Shown in pieces: positions 40,863 through 49,358 of a stretch of DNA of 64,000 nt (positions within the stretch are counted from its first letter, which is position 1; every line of letters starts with the position of its first letter). The stretch covers positions 62,001 to 126,000 of the forward strand of contig CAWAMV010000003.1 of NCBI GenBank assembly GCA_963783195.1, in the 5' to 3' direction. Origin of the DNA: Croceibacterium_B sp963783195 (lineage in GTDB: Bacteria; Pseudomonadota; Alphaproteobacteria; Sphingomonadales; Sphingomonadaceae). The notes beneath the pieces are model-generated. The model was not told the DNA's origin and did not search any database. It worked only from the letters and a program-made list of their open reading frames with translations. The position numbers were made by a program, and so were the translations under genes.

Positions 40863-41744
40863 CTACTCCGTCTTGGCGACGGGCTGGACGATCGGCACCG
40901 ACGTCTCGTCGTCCGGCAGTTTGACCACCGGAATGACCGCACCCGTCTCGGGATCGACCACCCCCCCTCCGGTCGCCTGCGTCTCCTGAGCGGCGAGGCT
41001 CGTGCCGATCGAGCGCGCGCGCGTGGAGTGTACGGCGACGTAACCCGGTTGCGAGGATCCGTAACGCTCCCCGTAACGGGCATCCCAGGCCGAGGAATCG
41101 GCAACGTACTGGTCGTAGGCGTCGAAGAACTGCTGGAACTGCCCCTCGAACCGGGCAAGGCCCGCGGCGGCGAAGGCGTTGAGGTCGTCCGGCTTGGCTG
41201 CGGCATATTCGTTGGCGATGGCCAGGGCGGTGTCGCACAGCCCCTGGCGGACCGGCGGTAGCGCAAAATAGTTGTAGACCGAGGTCATCTGCGCCTCGCG
41301 CGCCTTCACGCCCGCGTTTCGGCCGGGGTAATTCGAACGATAGACCTTGTCGATCGCGTTGTTCGCCGCCGTCAGCGACTTGGCGTTATCCTTCAGGAAC
41401 TTGCCGTAGGATGTCAGGATCGGCTCGTCTTCAGGCTTGATGCAATTGAGCGCGGCGACGTTCCAGACGGAACGGAAGTGCCAAAGCGTGGTGTTCGGGT
41501 CGAGCCCGGTGTTGACCGTGCGGCGCACGCCATCGGGGCCCACCGGGGGAATTGCCATGCTGTAGGACGCGCCGTTGGGCGGCAGCGGACGATAGGGGAT
41601 GACCTCGACCGGGGGCGGCGGGGGTGGAGGTGGCGGCGGAGGCGGCGGCGGGGGCGGCGTGGCGCAAGCCGCCAGCAGCGCGACCGCCAGGCCGACTGCG
41701 GTAGCGCGCGCCGGAATGCGGCGTATTTCAAGAACGGGACCCAA
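40863..41744 (-). CDS. Lipoprotein with a 16-proline run, unknown function
   Basis: About 293 residues. The likely start is TTG with GGAGGAGAGG just upstream, giving a signal peptide with lipobox LLAAC. Immediately after the acylated Cys and AT comes an uninterrupted run of 16 prolines, then VEVIPYRPLPPNGA and a helical domain of about 200 residues (WHFRSVWNVAALNC, LTAANNAIDKVYRSNYPG). The proline run may act as a rigid spacer holding the domain off the membrane. I recall similar uncharacterised sphingomonad proteins. It ends near tRNA-Ala. Confidence 0.75.
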   Translation of the reverse strand: MGPVLEIRRIPARATAVGLAVALLAACATPPPPPPPPPPPPPPPPVEVIPYRPLPPNGASYSMAIPPVGPDGVRRTVNTGLDPNTTLWHFRSVWNVAALNCIKPEDEPILTSYGKFLKDNAKSLTAANNAIDKVYRSNYPGRNAGVKAREAQMTSVYNYFALPPVRQGLCDTALAIANEYAAAKPDDLNAFAAAGLARFEGQFQQFFDAYDQYVADSSAWDARYGERYGSSQPGYVAVHSTRARSIGTSLAAQETQATGGGVVDPETGAVIPVVKLPDDETSVPIVQPVAKTE

Positions 41745-41830
41745 GCAACCTCTCCTCCACGCTGGGCCGGCGATGGTGCCGGGCGGCGCGTTTCTGTCCA
41801 ATTAACCGCTAGCTGTACGCCGTGGCGGAG

Positions 41831-41869
41831 GCAAAGAAAATGCCCGGGAAACCTGTGGCTTCCCGGGCA
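41831..41869 (-). terminator. Rho-independent terminator of the BI-1 gene
   Basis: TGCCCGGGAA (41841-41850) and TTCCCGGGCA (41860-41869) form a 10-bp stem. On the - strand it is followed by TTTTCTTTGC. It lies 39 bases past the BI-1 stop. Confidence 0.9.
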
Positions 41870-41907
41870 CGACGAAGTGAGTCTTTCCTGCGGTCAGTGG
41901 CGTCCGG

Positions 41908-42681
41908 TCAGTCCCGGGTCGCGCCCATGAAGCGAAGCAGGAAAAGGAACATGTTGATGAAGTCGAGGTACAGGTTGAGCGCCCCGAGGATCACGACCTT
42001 GCCCATCGGGAAGGCCGCGGCCACCGAGGGGTTGGTCATCTTCATGCGGTTGATCTGCAGATACTGCTGCTTGAGCGACTGCGTGTCATACGCCGTGAGG
42101 CCCGCGAAGATCAGCACGCCGAGGAAGCTGATCGCCCACATCAGGCCGGGCGACTGCAGAAACATGTTGATCAGGCTGGCGACGAGCAGGCCGACGACAC
42201 CCATGATCAGGAAGCTGCCCCAACCGGTCAGGTCCTTCTGCGTGGTATAGCCGAACAGGCTCAAGCCCGCGAAAGCGGCCGCCGTGGCGAAGAACGTCGC
42301 CGCGATCGATGCGCCGGTGTAGACCAGGAAGATCGTCGAGAGCGATAGACCCATCAGCACCGCGAAGGCCCAGAACATCATCTGCAGCGTTCCGGTCGAG
42401 AACTTTTCCCGCCCGAAGCTCATCGCGAAGACGATCGCCAGCGGCGAAAGCATCACGAGCCACATCAGTGGCCCCTGCGCAAAGGTCAGCGCCAGCCCGG
42501 AGCGGGCCGTGAGCAATGCCACCACGCCGGTCAGCAGCACGCCGCTGGACATGTAATTGTAGATAGAAAGCATATGCTTGCGCAGCCCAGCGTCGAAAGT
42601 GGACTGCGAAGCGACGTCGCCCGCAACGCCCGGAGACGTGCCGAAGCCCGTGCGGGTGTTCTGGGGATCGTTCCAATTCGC
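41908..42681 (-). CDS. Bax inhibitor-1 / YccA family membrane protein
   Basis: 257-residue inner-membrane protein with seven predicted helices and the UPF0005 pattern: LRKHMLSIYNYMSSGVLLTG, then IFAGLTAYDTQSLKQQYLQI and the final LNLYLDFINMFLFLLRFMG. Bacterial members are proposed ion (Ca2+/H+) leak channels; YccA of E. coli modulates FtsH. The start at MANWND has GGAG six bases upstream. Own terminator downstream, 97 bases after proC. Confidence 0.93.
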   Translation of the reverse strand, partial: ANWNDPQNTRTGFGTSPGVAGDVASQSTFDAGLRKHMLSIYNYMSSGVLLTGVVALLTARSGLALTFAQGPLMWLVMLSPLAIVFAMSFGREKFSTGTLQMMFWAFAVLMGLSLSTIFLVYTGASIAATFFATAAAFAGLSLFGYTTQKDLTGWGSFLIMGVVGLLVASLINMFLQSPGLMWAISFLGVLIFAGLTAYDTQSLKQQYLQINRMKMTNPSVAAAFPMGKVVILGALNLYLDFINMFLFLLRFMGATRD

Positions 42682-42778
42682 CATTAATCTCTCCATTCCG
42701 GCGCCGAGCAACGACAAGCCGGTGGAGACAATATCACCATCGCGAGCGCTAATTTCAAGGAAAACCGGGCGCCGGCGG

Positions 42779-43591
42779 TTAACCTTTCGCCCGCGCCTGC
42801 GCGCCCAGCGCCACCCCGCGATCCCGCGCCGCGCGCAGGGTCGCCGTTAGAAGGCGAACGAGGGCATCTCCTTCGTCCAGCACATCGAGGCCTTTTTGCG
42901 TCATTCCGCCCGGACTGGCGACGCGGCGGGCGAGCTCGCCGGGATCGTGTGGGCTGGCCGCGGCCAGCGCCGCTGCGCCCTCCACCATGGCGAGCGCGAG
43001 CCGGTCCGCCTGGTCGCGCGGCAAACCGAGATCGGCCGCCCCGGCGGCCAGTGCATCGATGAAGCGATAGACGAAGCCGGGCCCGGACCCGGCCAGCGCG
43101 GTGACCAGGTCGAACGCGTCCTCCTCGACCCATTCCGGAGCGCCGAGCGGCGCCATCAATCTGGTCAGTTCGGCCTTGGCCTCGCCGTCGAGGCCCGATG
43201 ACGCTAGCGCGACCGGTGCCTTGCCGATCTCCACCGCCAGGTTGGGCATGACCCGCACGTGCGCGCCCGCCTGCGGGAACGTGTCCGCCAGCATCGCCAG
43301 GTCGATCCCCGCCAGGAGCGAAAGGAGCGCTACGCCCGCTCCCGCGATCGGGGCGACCTGCGGCGCGACCATGTCGAGCACCTGCGGCTTCACTCCGAGA
43401 AGGATCGCGTCGAATGCGCCTTCCGCCGGGATCTCGGCCAGGCCACGAACGCCCGCGGGCAGCTCCGGCCGGGCCGGGTCGGCAACCGTGAAACGCGCTG
43501 GATCCACACCTCCGGCAATCCAGCCGCGCAGCATCGCCCCGGCCATGTTGCCGCAGCCCACAAGAAGGATGGAATCGAACCGGGCGCCCAT
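42779..43591 (-). CDS. proC: Pyrroline-5-carboxylate reductase
   Basis: Last step of proline synthesis. 270 residues: the Rossmann motif ILLVGCGNMAGAMLRGW, ILLGVKPQVL, RVMPNLAVEIGKAPVAL, and the P5CR signature region TALAGSGPGFVYRFIDALA with SPGGMTQKGLDVL near the end. It follows the YbjN gene by 9 bases, so the two are one transcript. Confidence 0.95.
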   Translation of the reverse strand: MGARFDSILLVGCGNMAGAMLRGWIAGGVDPARFTVADPARPELPAGVRGLAEIPAEGAFDAILLGVKPQVLDMVAPQVAPIAGAGVALLSLLAGIDLAMLADTFPQAGAHVRVMPNLAVEIGKAPVALASSGLDGEAKAELTRLMAPLGAPEWVEEDAFDLVTALAGSGPGFVYRFIDALAAGAADLGLPRDQADRLALAMVEGAAALAAASPHDPGELARRVASPGGMTQKGLDVLDEGDALVRLLTATLRAARDRGVALGAQARAKG

Positions 43592-43600
43592 GCGAACAGA

Positions 43601-44107
43601 CTAGGCCTCGCCCGCCGCGTCGACCAGTGCCGCGTCAAGTGCCTGGCGCGGGGTCTTGTCGCCCCACAGCACGAACTGGAACGCCGGGTAGAACCGGTCG
43701 CATTCGCTCACCGCCGCCTCGATCGCTGTCTGCGCCATCGAAAGGCCGAGCATGCCGTCGTCGCCGAGCATGAGGCCGTGGCGATAAAGGAGCACGCCGC
43801 CCTGGGACCAGATGTCGAAATGGCCGAGCCAGAGCTGTTCGTTGATCAGCCCCAGCAGTTCGAACGCGGCTGGCTTCTTGCCCTCAGGGACGCGGATTTC
43901 GGGCAGGCAGAGGAGCTGCAGCACGCGGTCCTCCGAGCGCCAGATGCCCTTGAGCTGATAATTGGTCCAACTCCCCTGGATCTCACCGGTGATTTCCTCG
44001 TCACTGGTAAATTCACAAGGCCAGCCATGCGCCTCGAAAAGCTGCACGAGCATCTCGAGCGGAGCAGCGTCTTCGGTCTCTTCTTGCGGCCGGGAGCCGA
44101 TGTTCAT
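43601..44107 (-). CDS. YbjN domain protein
   Basis: 168 residues with the YbjN core: LEMLVQLFEAHGWPCEFTSD, EIQGSWTNYQLKGIWRSEDR, LLGLINEQLWLGHFDIWSQG. YbjN relatives are linked to stress tolerance and motility in enterobacteria and to type III chaperone-like folds; the function here is unknown. The start MNIGSRPQEETED is chosen because the open frame upstream runs through a DnaA-box-like cluster. Co-transcribed with proC in alphaproteobacteria. Confidence 0.88.
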   Translation of the reverse strand: MNIGSRPQEETEDAAPLEMLVQLFEAHGWPCEFTSDEEITGEIQGSWTNYQLKGIWRSEDRVLQLLCLPEIRVPEGKKPAAFELLGLINEQLWLGHFDIWSQGGVLLYRHGLMLGDDGMLGLSMAQTAIEAAVSECDRFYPAFQFVLWGDKTPRQALDAALVDAAGEA

Positions 44108-44209
44108 GGTGAAAATCCGTTTACCTTGCGACCCCGGGCTCAATTCCACGCCGCGGCGGGGGCAATCAATCGGCGCTCGTCGGGCAACAGTGGAAACTCG
44201 GTTCAACCC

Positions 44210-44251
44210 TGTTCACAAAGTGTGCACAAGCGCCTTGTCCACAGGGGATAA
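44210..44251. promoter_or_regulatory. Cluster of DnaA-box-like 9-mers
   Basis: TTGTCCACA on + (44235-44243), and on - TTGTGCACA (44221-44229) and TTGTGAACA (44210-44218), with TTATCCCC on - at 44244-44251. All are one or two changes from TTATCCACA. They lie in the 157-base spacer between the SPOR gene end and the YbjN start. Possible DnaA-controlled promoter; no AT-rich unwinding region, so not an origin by itself. Confidence 0.45.
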
Positions 44252-44264
44252 GGTCGTCGCCCCT

Positions 44265-45617
44265 TCATTTCAGGGGATTGACGGCTTCGCCTTCGTCGCT
44301 GGTGAAGGTGAAGCTGTCGAGTCCCTTTTTCTTGAGGTCGGAAACCGCCTTCTGCGCCTCTGCCTCGCTGGCGTAGGGCCCCGTCACGAGCCGGTTGGTC
44401 TGCCCCCACTTGGCGAGATAGGGCTGGCGCTTGGCAAGAAGCGGCCCCGCCTCGCGTGAGATGCGCCGCCAGTCGAAGCCGAGCGCCTTCGTATCGCGGC
44501 CCGTGGCGACCTGCACCCAGACGCGGCTCGGATGGGCCGGGGGCTTGGGCTTCTCGACCTTGGGTTCTTCCTTGACCGGGGGCTTCTCGCGCCGAACATC
44601 GATCTTGGTGATGTCGACCGCGTTGCTGGCCGGGGCCACTGCGGACGGCTGCGCGAACTCGGCAAAAGCATCGGCCAGCGTGCGCTGGTCAGGCACGGGA
44701 TCGGTCGCTGGCGCGGGCGCAGGTTGCGCCGTCGCTGGCGCGGCACCGGGCTGCGCTGCTGGGACGGCGACCGACAGCGGGGGACGCGGCGCCGCGGACG
44801 GCGCGGGCACGGCGAGCGCGACCTGGCCGCCGCCCCCGACCGGCGGAAGCTCGGTACCCGGATCGGCTCGCGCCACGACGACGGGTTGCGGCGTGACGGG
44901 CTGCGCAGAGGCGAGTTGCGGCGCCGGTTCGGTTACCGGGCTGGCGGGGGCGGCCTGCGCCACGCTCGGAGCGGAAGCAACGCGGGCAGGCGCCGTTGCT
45001 GGTGCGGGTGCCGGAGCGGGCGTAGGCGTCTGAGCGGGTGTGGGCGTTGTTGTTCTGGCCGACGACGATATTCCTGTCACCACGCGCGAGTCCCGGCTCG
45101 GCCAAGGCTTGCTCGGCGGCGGCTGCAGGCCGGCGGCGGCTTGCGGCGCAGGCTGCCGCACGACCGGCTCACGACTTGAACGGCGCTCCCTCGTCGCCGC
45201 GGCGGCGGAAGCGCTGCTGCCCAGCGGTTGCCCGCTCGGCTCGAGCCGCGCACCCGGGGCCAGCGCCGCAAGCTGTGCCGGCGCAGCGGCCTGTTGCGAC
45301 AGAGCGGCGATGGCCGGGCTGTCGCGGCCGATCTGGTCTGCCGGGGGAAACCGGCCGAGGTTGGCCGCCGCAGCCTGCTGTGCGCGAGTCAGCCGTGGCA
45401 TGTAGCGCAGATAGGGGGCCATCCGGTTCGACAGCGACCCCGGCAGCATCGTCTGCGCGATCGACACGGCTTCCTCGCTCTTCCCGACAATCGCGAGGGC
45501 AAAGGCCCGCGCCCGATAGGCGGCAAGGTCCGAACGCTGGAGCAGAGGCAGAAGAGTTGATTCGGAGGCGCGCTGATCGCCGGTGATCGCCTGGCTGATG
45601 GCGAGCCGGCGGGTCAC
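44265..45617 (-). CDS. SPOR-domain C-terminal part of a TPR protein (probably split by a frameshift)
   Basis: 450 codons from a GTG that overlaps the stop of the TPR part. It begins inside TPR-like helices (RRLAISQAITGDQRASESTL, AFALAIVGKSEEAVSIAQTM), passes through a 230-residue Ala/Pro/Thr-rich linker, and ends in a SPOR domain (RVWVQVATGRDTKALGFDWR through AVSDLKKKGLDSFTFTS). SPOR domains bind denuded septal peptidoglycan, which fits the location next to ftsZ. Because the TPR array continues across the junction, I think it is one gene with the 45614-46096 part, missing one base. A true GTGA-coupled pair is the alternative. Confidence 0.8.
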   Translation of the reverse strand: MTRRLAISQAITGDQRASESTLLPLLQRSDLAAYRARAFALAIVGKSEEAVSIAQTMLPGSLSNRMAPYLRYMPRLTRAQQAAAANLGRFPPADQIGRDSPAIAALSQQAAAPAQLAALAPGARLEPSGQPLGSSASAAAATRERRSSREPVVRQPAPQAAAGLQPPPSKPWPSRDSRVVTGISSSARTTTPTPAQTPTPAPAPAPATAPARVASAPSVAQAAPASPVTEPAPQLASAQPVTPQPVVVARADPGTELPPVGGGGQVALAVPAPSAAPRPPLSVAVPAAQPGAAPATAQPAPAPATDPVPDQRTLADAFAEFAQPSAVAPASNAVDITKIDVRREKPPVKEEPKVEKPKPPAHPSRVWVQVATGRDTKALGFDWRRISREAGPLLAKRQPYLAKWGQTNRLVTGPYASEAEAQKAVSDLKKKGLDSFTFTSDEGEAVNPLK

Positions 45618-46096
45618 GTCGGCATCTCGTCGTTCTGCGCAAGGGCTTGGCGATAAAAGCGCTGGGCAGAGGCATTGTCGCCGACGAGATCGTGGGCCAG
45701 CCCGCGGTCCGCGGCAAACCGCGCCATGGCGACTCCGCCGCTTTCCGCTTCGCCGAACAGCCGGATCGCGTCGACCGGGTCGCCTTGCCGAAGTTCGATT
45801 ACCGCCTTGCCCGCCTTCACCTCGCCGTTCGCGGGCTGCTCCGCCTCAGCCCGACGAAAGAACCCCAGCGCGGCCTCCTGGTCGCCGAGCTCCAGCGCGG
45901 CCCAGGCGGCGCGCAGCAGCACCGGAACGCTCCGCGGGCTGGTTGCAAGGTCCTTGAGCGCGGCGTTGAGGTCGGCCAGCGCAGGGGGCGGCAGGGCCTG
46001 CACGACGGCTTGCGCATCGGCCGGCGCGCCAGCCAGCAGCAGGGGGGCCGATGCGAATGCACCGGCCAGAAGGCATTTCCGCAGTCGTAAAGTCAT
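45614..46096 (-). CDS. TPR N-terminal part of the SPOR protein (probably split by a frameshift)
   Basis: 160 codons: signal peptide MTLRLRKCLLAGAFASAPLL to about ADAQ, then TPR helices (AAWAALELGDQEAALGFFRR, AVIELRQGDPVDAIRLFGEA, AHDLVGDNASAQRFYRQAL). The last repeat stops mid-helix at QNDEMPT. Restoring one base gives QND(E/D)DADVTRRLAISQ, which continues into the SPOR-bearing part as one protein of about 610 residues. Whole span 44265-46096 is 1832 bases, one short of 611 codons. It starts 57 bases downstream of ftsZ. Confidence 0.78.
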   Translation of the reverse strand: MTLRLRKCLLAGAFASAPLLLAGAPADAQAVVQALPPPALADLNAALKDLATSPRSVPVLLRAAWAALELGDQEAALGFFRRAEAEQPANGEVKAGKAVIELRQGDPVDAIRLFGEAESGGVAMARFAADRGLAHDLVGDNASAQRFYRQALAQNDEMPT

Positions 46097-46153
46097 TCGA
46101 AGCCCCTTGCAGGGGTAACGCTGAACCCCGCGCGAACGACGATCGCGTGTGGC

Positions 46154-47932
46154 CTACTGGTTGTTCTGCCGGCCGAGGAAGCGCGGGATGCGCAGCGAAC
46201 TGGCGCCATCTTCCTCTTCATCCTCCTCGCCGTCCGCGCCGCGGTCGCTTGCCGCGCGCGAGAGATTGGCCATGCGTTCGAACAGCGTGCTGCCGCCAGC
46301 CGCCTTGGGGGCAGGAGCCGCCGGCGCGGCCTCGTCACCACCGGACCCTGCCGCCCCGAGCATCCTTGCCCGGCGCGACCCGCCCTGGACCGGCTCATCG
46401 GCTTCCGAGAGACGGTCGGCATGGCGTAGAAGGTCATCCTGGGCCGATGACGGCGGACTATCGTCGATGTCCTCCTCGGCGGCTTCCATCGTCAGCTCGA
46501 GTTCGTCCCCGCCTTCGCCATCTTCCGGCGCTTCGCCCATGTCCCAGCCATTGTCGGCCGCGGCGGCAGCCGCTTCCGGGTCGCGGCTGATGCGGGTTCC
46601 GGCGAGCGAGGCGAAGCTGGTGTCGTCCTCCTCACCATCGCCGTCCTCGTCCTCCTCGGCCGGATCGTATGCCTCGGGCATGCGCGGCCGGGCGGAAGAA
46701 CTCATCGAATCGCCATCGTCGCCCGGCTCGGGCGCCATCTCGGGCTCGGCGCCGTAGCCCTCACCCTCGGCAAAACCGGCGTCATGCGTCTCGGCGGGAT
46801 CCTCCTCCCATTCGTCACGCCCCGGAAGCGAGAGACCCGCAGCCTGTTCGGCGGCAGCGGCATCCTCGGCCAGCTCTTCCTCGGTCGGCAGCGGCAGGAC
46901 CGGCTTCTTGGGTCCGCGCGCAGAGGAAAGGTTGAGCGGCTGGTGCATCTGCTGCGCCATGTCGCCCGTCTGTTCGATGCCCGTGGCGACGACCGACACG
47001 CGAATCTTTCCTTCGAGGTCCGGATTGAACGCGGAGCCCCAGATAATGTTCGCCTCCGGGTCGACCAGTTCGCGGATGTGATTGGCCGCCTCGTCGATCT
47101 CGAGCAGCTTCATGTCCTCGCCGCCGATGATCGAGATGATCACACCCTTGGCGCCGGTCATGCTGACGCCGTCGAGCAGCGGGTTCGCGATGGCCCGTTC
47201 GGCCGCCTCGAGCGCGCGGTTGGCGCCCTCGCCCTCGCCCGTACCCATCATCGCCTTGCCCATCTCGCCCATGACCGAGCGCACGTCGGCGAAGTCGAGG
47301 TTGATGAGGCCCGGCATGACCATGAGGTCGGTGATCGAGCGAACGCCCTGCTGAAGCACTTCGTCGGCGAGCTGGAAGGCCTCCTTGAAGGTGGTTTCCG
47401 CCTTGGCGACGAGAAACAGGTTCTGGTTGGGGATGACGATCAGGGTGTCGACGTGCTTCTGCAGCTCCTCGATACCCGATTCCGCCGACCGCATGCGGCG
47501 GGTGCCTTCGAACAGGAATGGCTTGGTCACGACGCCAACGGTCAGCACGCCCATGCGGCGCGCGGTTTCGGCGATGACCGGGGCCGCGCCGGTGCCGGTG
47601 CCGCCACCCATTCCGGCGGCGATGAAGACCATGTTCACGCCTTCGAGCGCACGCTCGATTTCCTGCACGGTCTCCTCGGCGGCGGCGCGCCCGACTTCGG
47701 GGCGCGAGCCGGCACCGAGCCCCTGCGTGATGTCGGGGCCGAGCTGGATGCGATGTTCGGCGATCGCGTTGTTGAGCGCCTGCGCATCGGTATTGGCGAC
47801 GATGAAGTCGACGCCTTCGATCTCGGCCTCGATCATGTTGGCGATCGCGTTGCCACCCGCACCGCCGACACCGATCACGGTGATCTTGGGACGCAGCTCC
47901 TCCACCGAGGGCGGACCGATGTTGATGCTCAT
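46154..47932 (-). CDS. ftsZ: Cell division protein FtsZ
   Basis: Tubulin-like GTPase that forms the Z ring. The 592 residues hold the GTPase core (about 1-325) with ITVIGVGGAGGNAIANM, MGGGTGTGAAPVIAE (tubulin signature) and NLDFADVRSVMGEMGKAMMG. Then comes an unusually long, acidic, Asp/Glu/Ala-rich linker of about 240 residues, and the C-terminal peptide RIPRFLGRQ that binds FtsA and other partners. Most FtsZ proteins are 350-500 residues, so the linker is long even for alphaproteobacteria. AGGAGG lies close upstream of the start. Last gene of the dcw cluster. Confidence 0.98.
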   Translation of the reverse strand: MSINIGPPSVEELRPKITVIGVGGAGGNAIANMIEAEIEGVDFIVANTDAQALNNAIAEHRIQLGPDITQGLGAGSRPEVGRAAAEETVQEIERALEGVNMVFIAAGMGGGTGTGAAPVIAETARRMGVLTVGVVTKPFLFEGTRRMRSAESGIEELQKHVDTLIVIPNQNLFLVAKAETTFKEAFQLADEVLQQGVRSITDLMVMPGLINLDFADVRSVMGEMGKAMMGTGEGEGANRALEAAERAIANPLLDGVSMTGAKGVIISIIGGEDMKLLEIDEAANHIRELVDPEANIIWGSAFNPDLEGKIRVSVVATGIEQTGDMAQQMHQPLNLSSARGPKKPVLPLPTEEELAEDAAAAEQAAGLSLPGRDEWEEDPAETHDAGFAEGEGYGAEPEMAPEPGDDGDSMSSSARPRMPEAYDPAEEDEDGDGEEDDTSFASLAGTRISRDPEAAAAAADNGWDMGEAPEDGEGGDELELTMEAAEEDIDDSPPSSAQDDLLRHADRLSEADEPVQGGSRRARMLGAAGSGGDEAAPAAPAPKAAGGSTLFERMANLSRAASDRGADGEEDEEEDGASSLRIPRFLGRQNNQ

Positions 47933-48015
47933 GCCTTGTCTCCGGAAAGGAGGTTAACTTTCATTCGTAACGCTTGTGCCACAAAGCGATTCGCCGGTGC
48001 AAAAGCTAAATGGAC

Positions 48016-48024
48016 TTGTCCACA
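48016..48024 (+). promoter_or_regulatory. DnaA-box-like site in the ftsA-ftsZ spacer
   Basis: TTGTCCACA, one change from TTATCCACA, in the only sizeable spacer (127 bases) inside the dcw cluster, 84 bases before the ftsZ start. The same nonamer occurs at 44235. DnaA is known to activate ftsZ in Caulobacter, so a similar role is plausible here. Confidence 0.4.
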
Positions 48025-48059
48025 GTGCTCGCAGGCCCCCAAATCAGGCGAAAACCCCA

Positions 48060-49358
48060 TTAGAAATAGGCCCTTGCCGCTTGCCAGATGCGCTGCGCCA
48101 TGGCGGCGGGGCCGTAGCTGGCGGTGATCTGCCGCTCGCGCCCGAAGGCCCGCACGTCGACAGGGCCTTCCGCCGCGTAGAGCACCAGACCGGCGAGCGT
48201 CGCAAAGCCGGGCGCGGCGTGGGCTTCGGGCAAGCCCATCAGCTGCGGCGCCTTGCCGATCCGTACGGGCCGGCCGAGTGCGGCCTGGGCATAGTCGGCC
48301 AGGCCCGCCATCTCAGCTCCGCCGCCGGTAAAAACCACCTGCCGCCCGCGCGCGCCATTGCGTCCGCCGGCAAAACCCATTGCCTCGAGCGCGCGGCCGA
48401 TATCGCCCACCAGCCGGTCCAGCTCGCCGGTGACGACGGAGATCAGGTCGGACCTCGCGATGCGGTTCTGGTCGTCCGCCCCGCGCGCGGTCGGGCCCGG
48501 GCCCTCTTCGTTGGGCGCGGTGACCGGCACGCGCTCGCGATGATCGCCCGGGCTGGCGATCGCCGAGCCGTGGAGGCACTTGAGGCGTTCGGCCTGGAAG
48601 CGGCGGATGCCGAAGCTGCTGGCGACGGCATCGGTGATGTCGCCCGAGCCGAGCGGGATTGCCGTGAGGCCGACGAGCATCCCCCCGGCAAACACCGCGA
48701 CGTTGGTTACCTCCGCGCCGAACTCGACCAGCGCCACCCCCAGGTCGCGCTCTTCGGCGGTCAGGCAGGCGTAGCCGGCAGCGAGCGGAGAGGCGACGAC
48801 CCCTTCCACCTCGAGGTGCGCGTTCTCCACCGATTCGCGCAGGTTGCGCATCGGTGCCCCGTCGGCCAGCATCGTGTGGATGTCGACGCCCAGGCGCTCG
48901 GCGTGAAGGCCGCGGGGATTGGCCACGCCATCGGCACCGTCGAGGAAGTAGCAGGCCGGCTGCGCGTGCAGCACCATGCGCCCGTCGGGCCGGATCGCGT
49001 CCTTTGCCGCGGTCAGGAGCTGCTCGATGTCCTCTTCTTCGATCCGGCGTCCGCCGATGTCGATCTCGACCTGGCTGATACGGCTGGCGAGCCCTGCGCC
49101 CGATGCACCGAGCCAGACGCTCGATACGCTCGTGCCCGACATCTTCTCCGCCCTCTCGAGCGCATCGCGCACGGCGTAGGTCGCCGCGGCCATGTCGGTA
49201 ACATACCCGCGCTTGATGCCCTGGCTCGCCCGGTGGCCGGAACCGAGCACGGTCATCTCGCCGTTCTCGCTCAGTCCGGCGATCATCGCCGAGACGCGGA
49301 AGGAGCCGATGTTGACCGCGCCGAAAACGCGCGTGATGCGTGGACCGGGCGTGGCCAT
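48060..49358 (-). CDS. ftsA: Cell division protein FtsA
   Basis: Actin-like ATPase that ties FtsZ to the membrane. 432 residues: FGAVNIGSFRVSAMIAGLSE (phosphate-1), the SHS2 (1C) region near 90-170, VALVEFGAEVTNVAVFAGG (phosphate-2), VVFTGGGAEMAGLADYA (adenosine), and a C-terminal amphipathic MAQRIWQAARAYF. In the first phosphate motif the usual DIGTSK is replaced by NIGSFR, as seen in other sphingomonad FtsA proteins from memory. Its ATG shares a base with the ftsQ stop (TGATG). Confidence 0.96.
   Translation of the reverse strand: MATPGPRITRVFGAVNIGSFRVSAMIAGLSENGEMTVLGSGHRASQGIKRGYVTDMAAATYAVRDALERAEKMSGTSVSSVWLGASGAGLASRISQVEIDIGGRRIEEEDIEQLLTAAKDAIRPDGRMVLHAQPACYFLDGADGVANPRGLHAERLGVDIHTMLADGAPMRNLRESVENAHLEVEGVVASPLAAGYACLTAEERDLGVALVEFGAEVTNVAVFAGGMLVGLTAIPLGSGDITDAVASSFGIRRFQAERLKCLHGSAIASPGDHRERVPVTAPNEEGPGPTARGADDQNRIARSDLISVVTGELDRLVGDIGRALEAMGFAGGRNGARGRQVVFTGGGAEMAGLADYAQAALGRPVRIGKAPQLMGLPEAHAAPGFATLAGLVLYAAEGPVDVRAFGRERQITASYGPAAMAQRIWQAARAYF

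Noticed and set aside
44200..44260. Replication origin
   Set aside because: DnaA-box-like sites are present, but there is no AT-rich unwinding element and no hemE, parAB, gidA or dnaA nearby.
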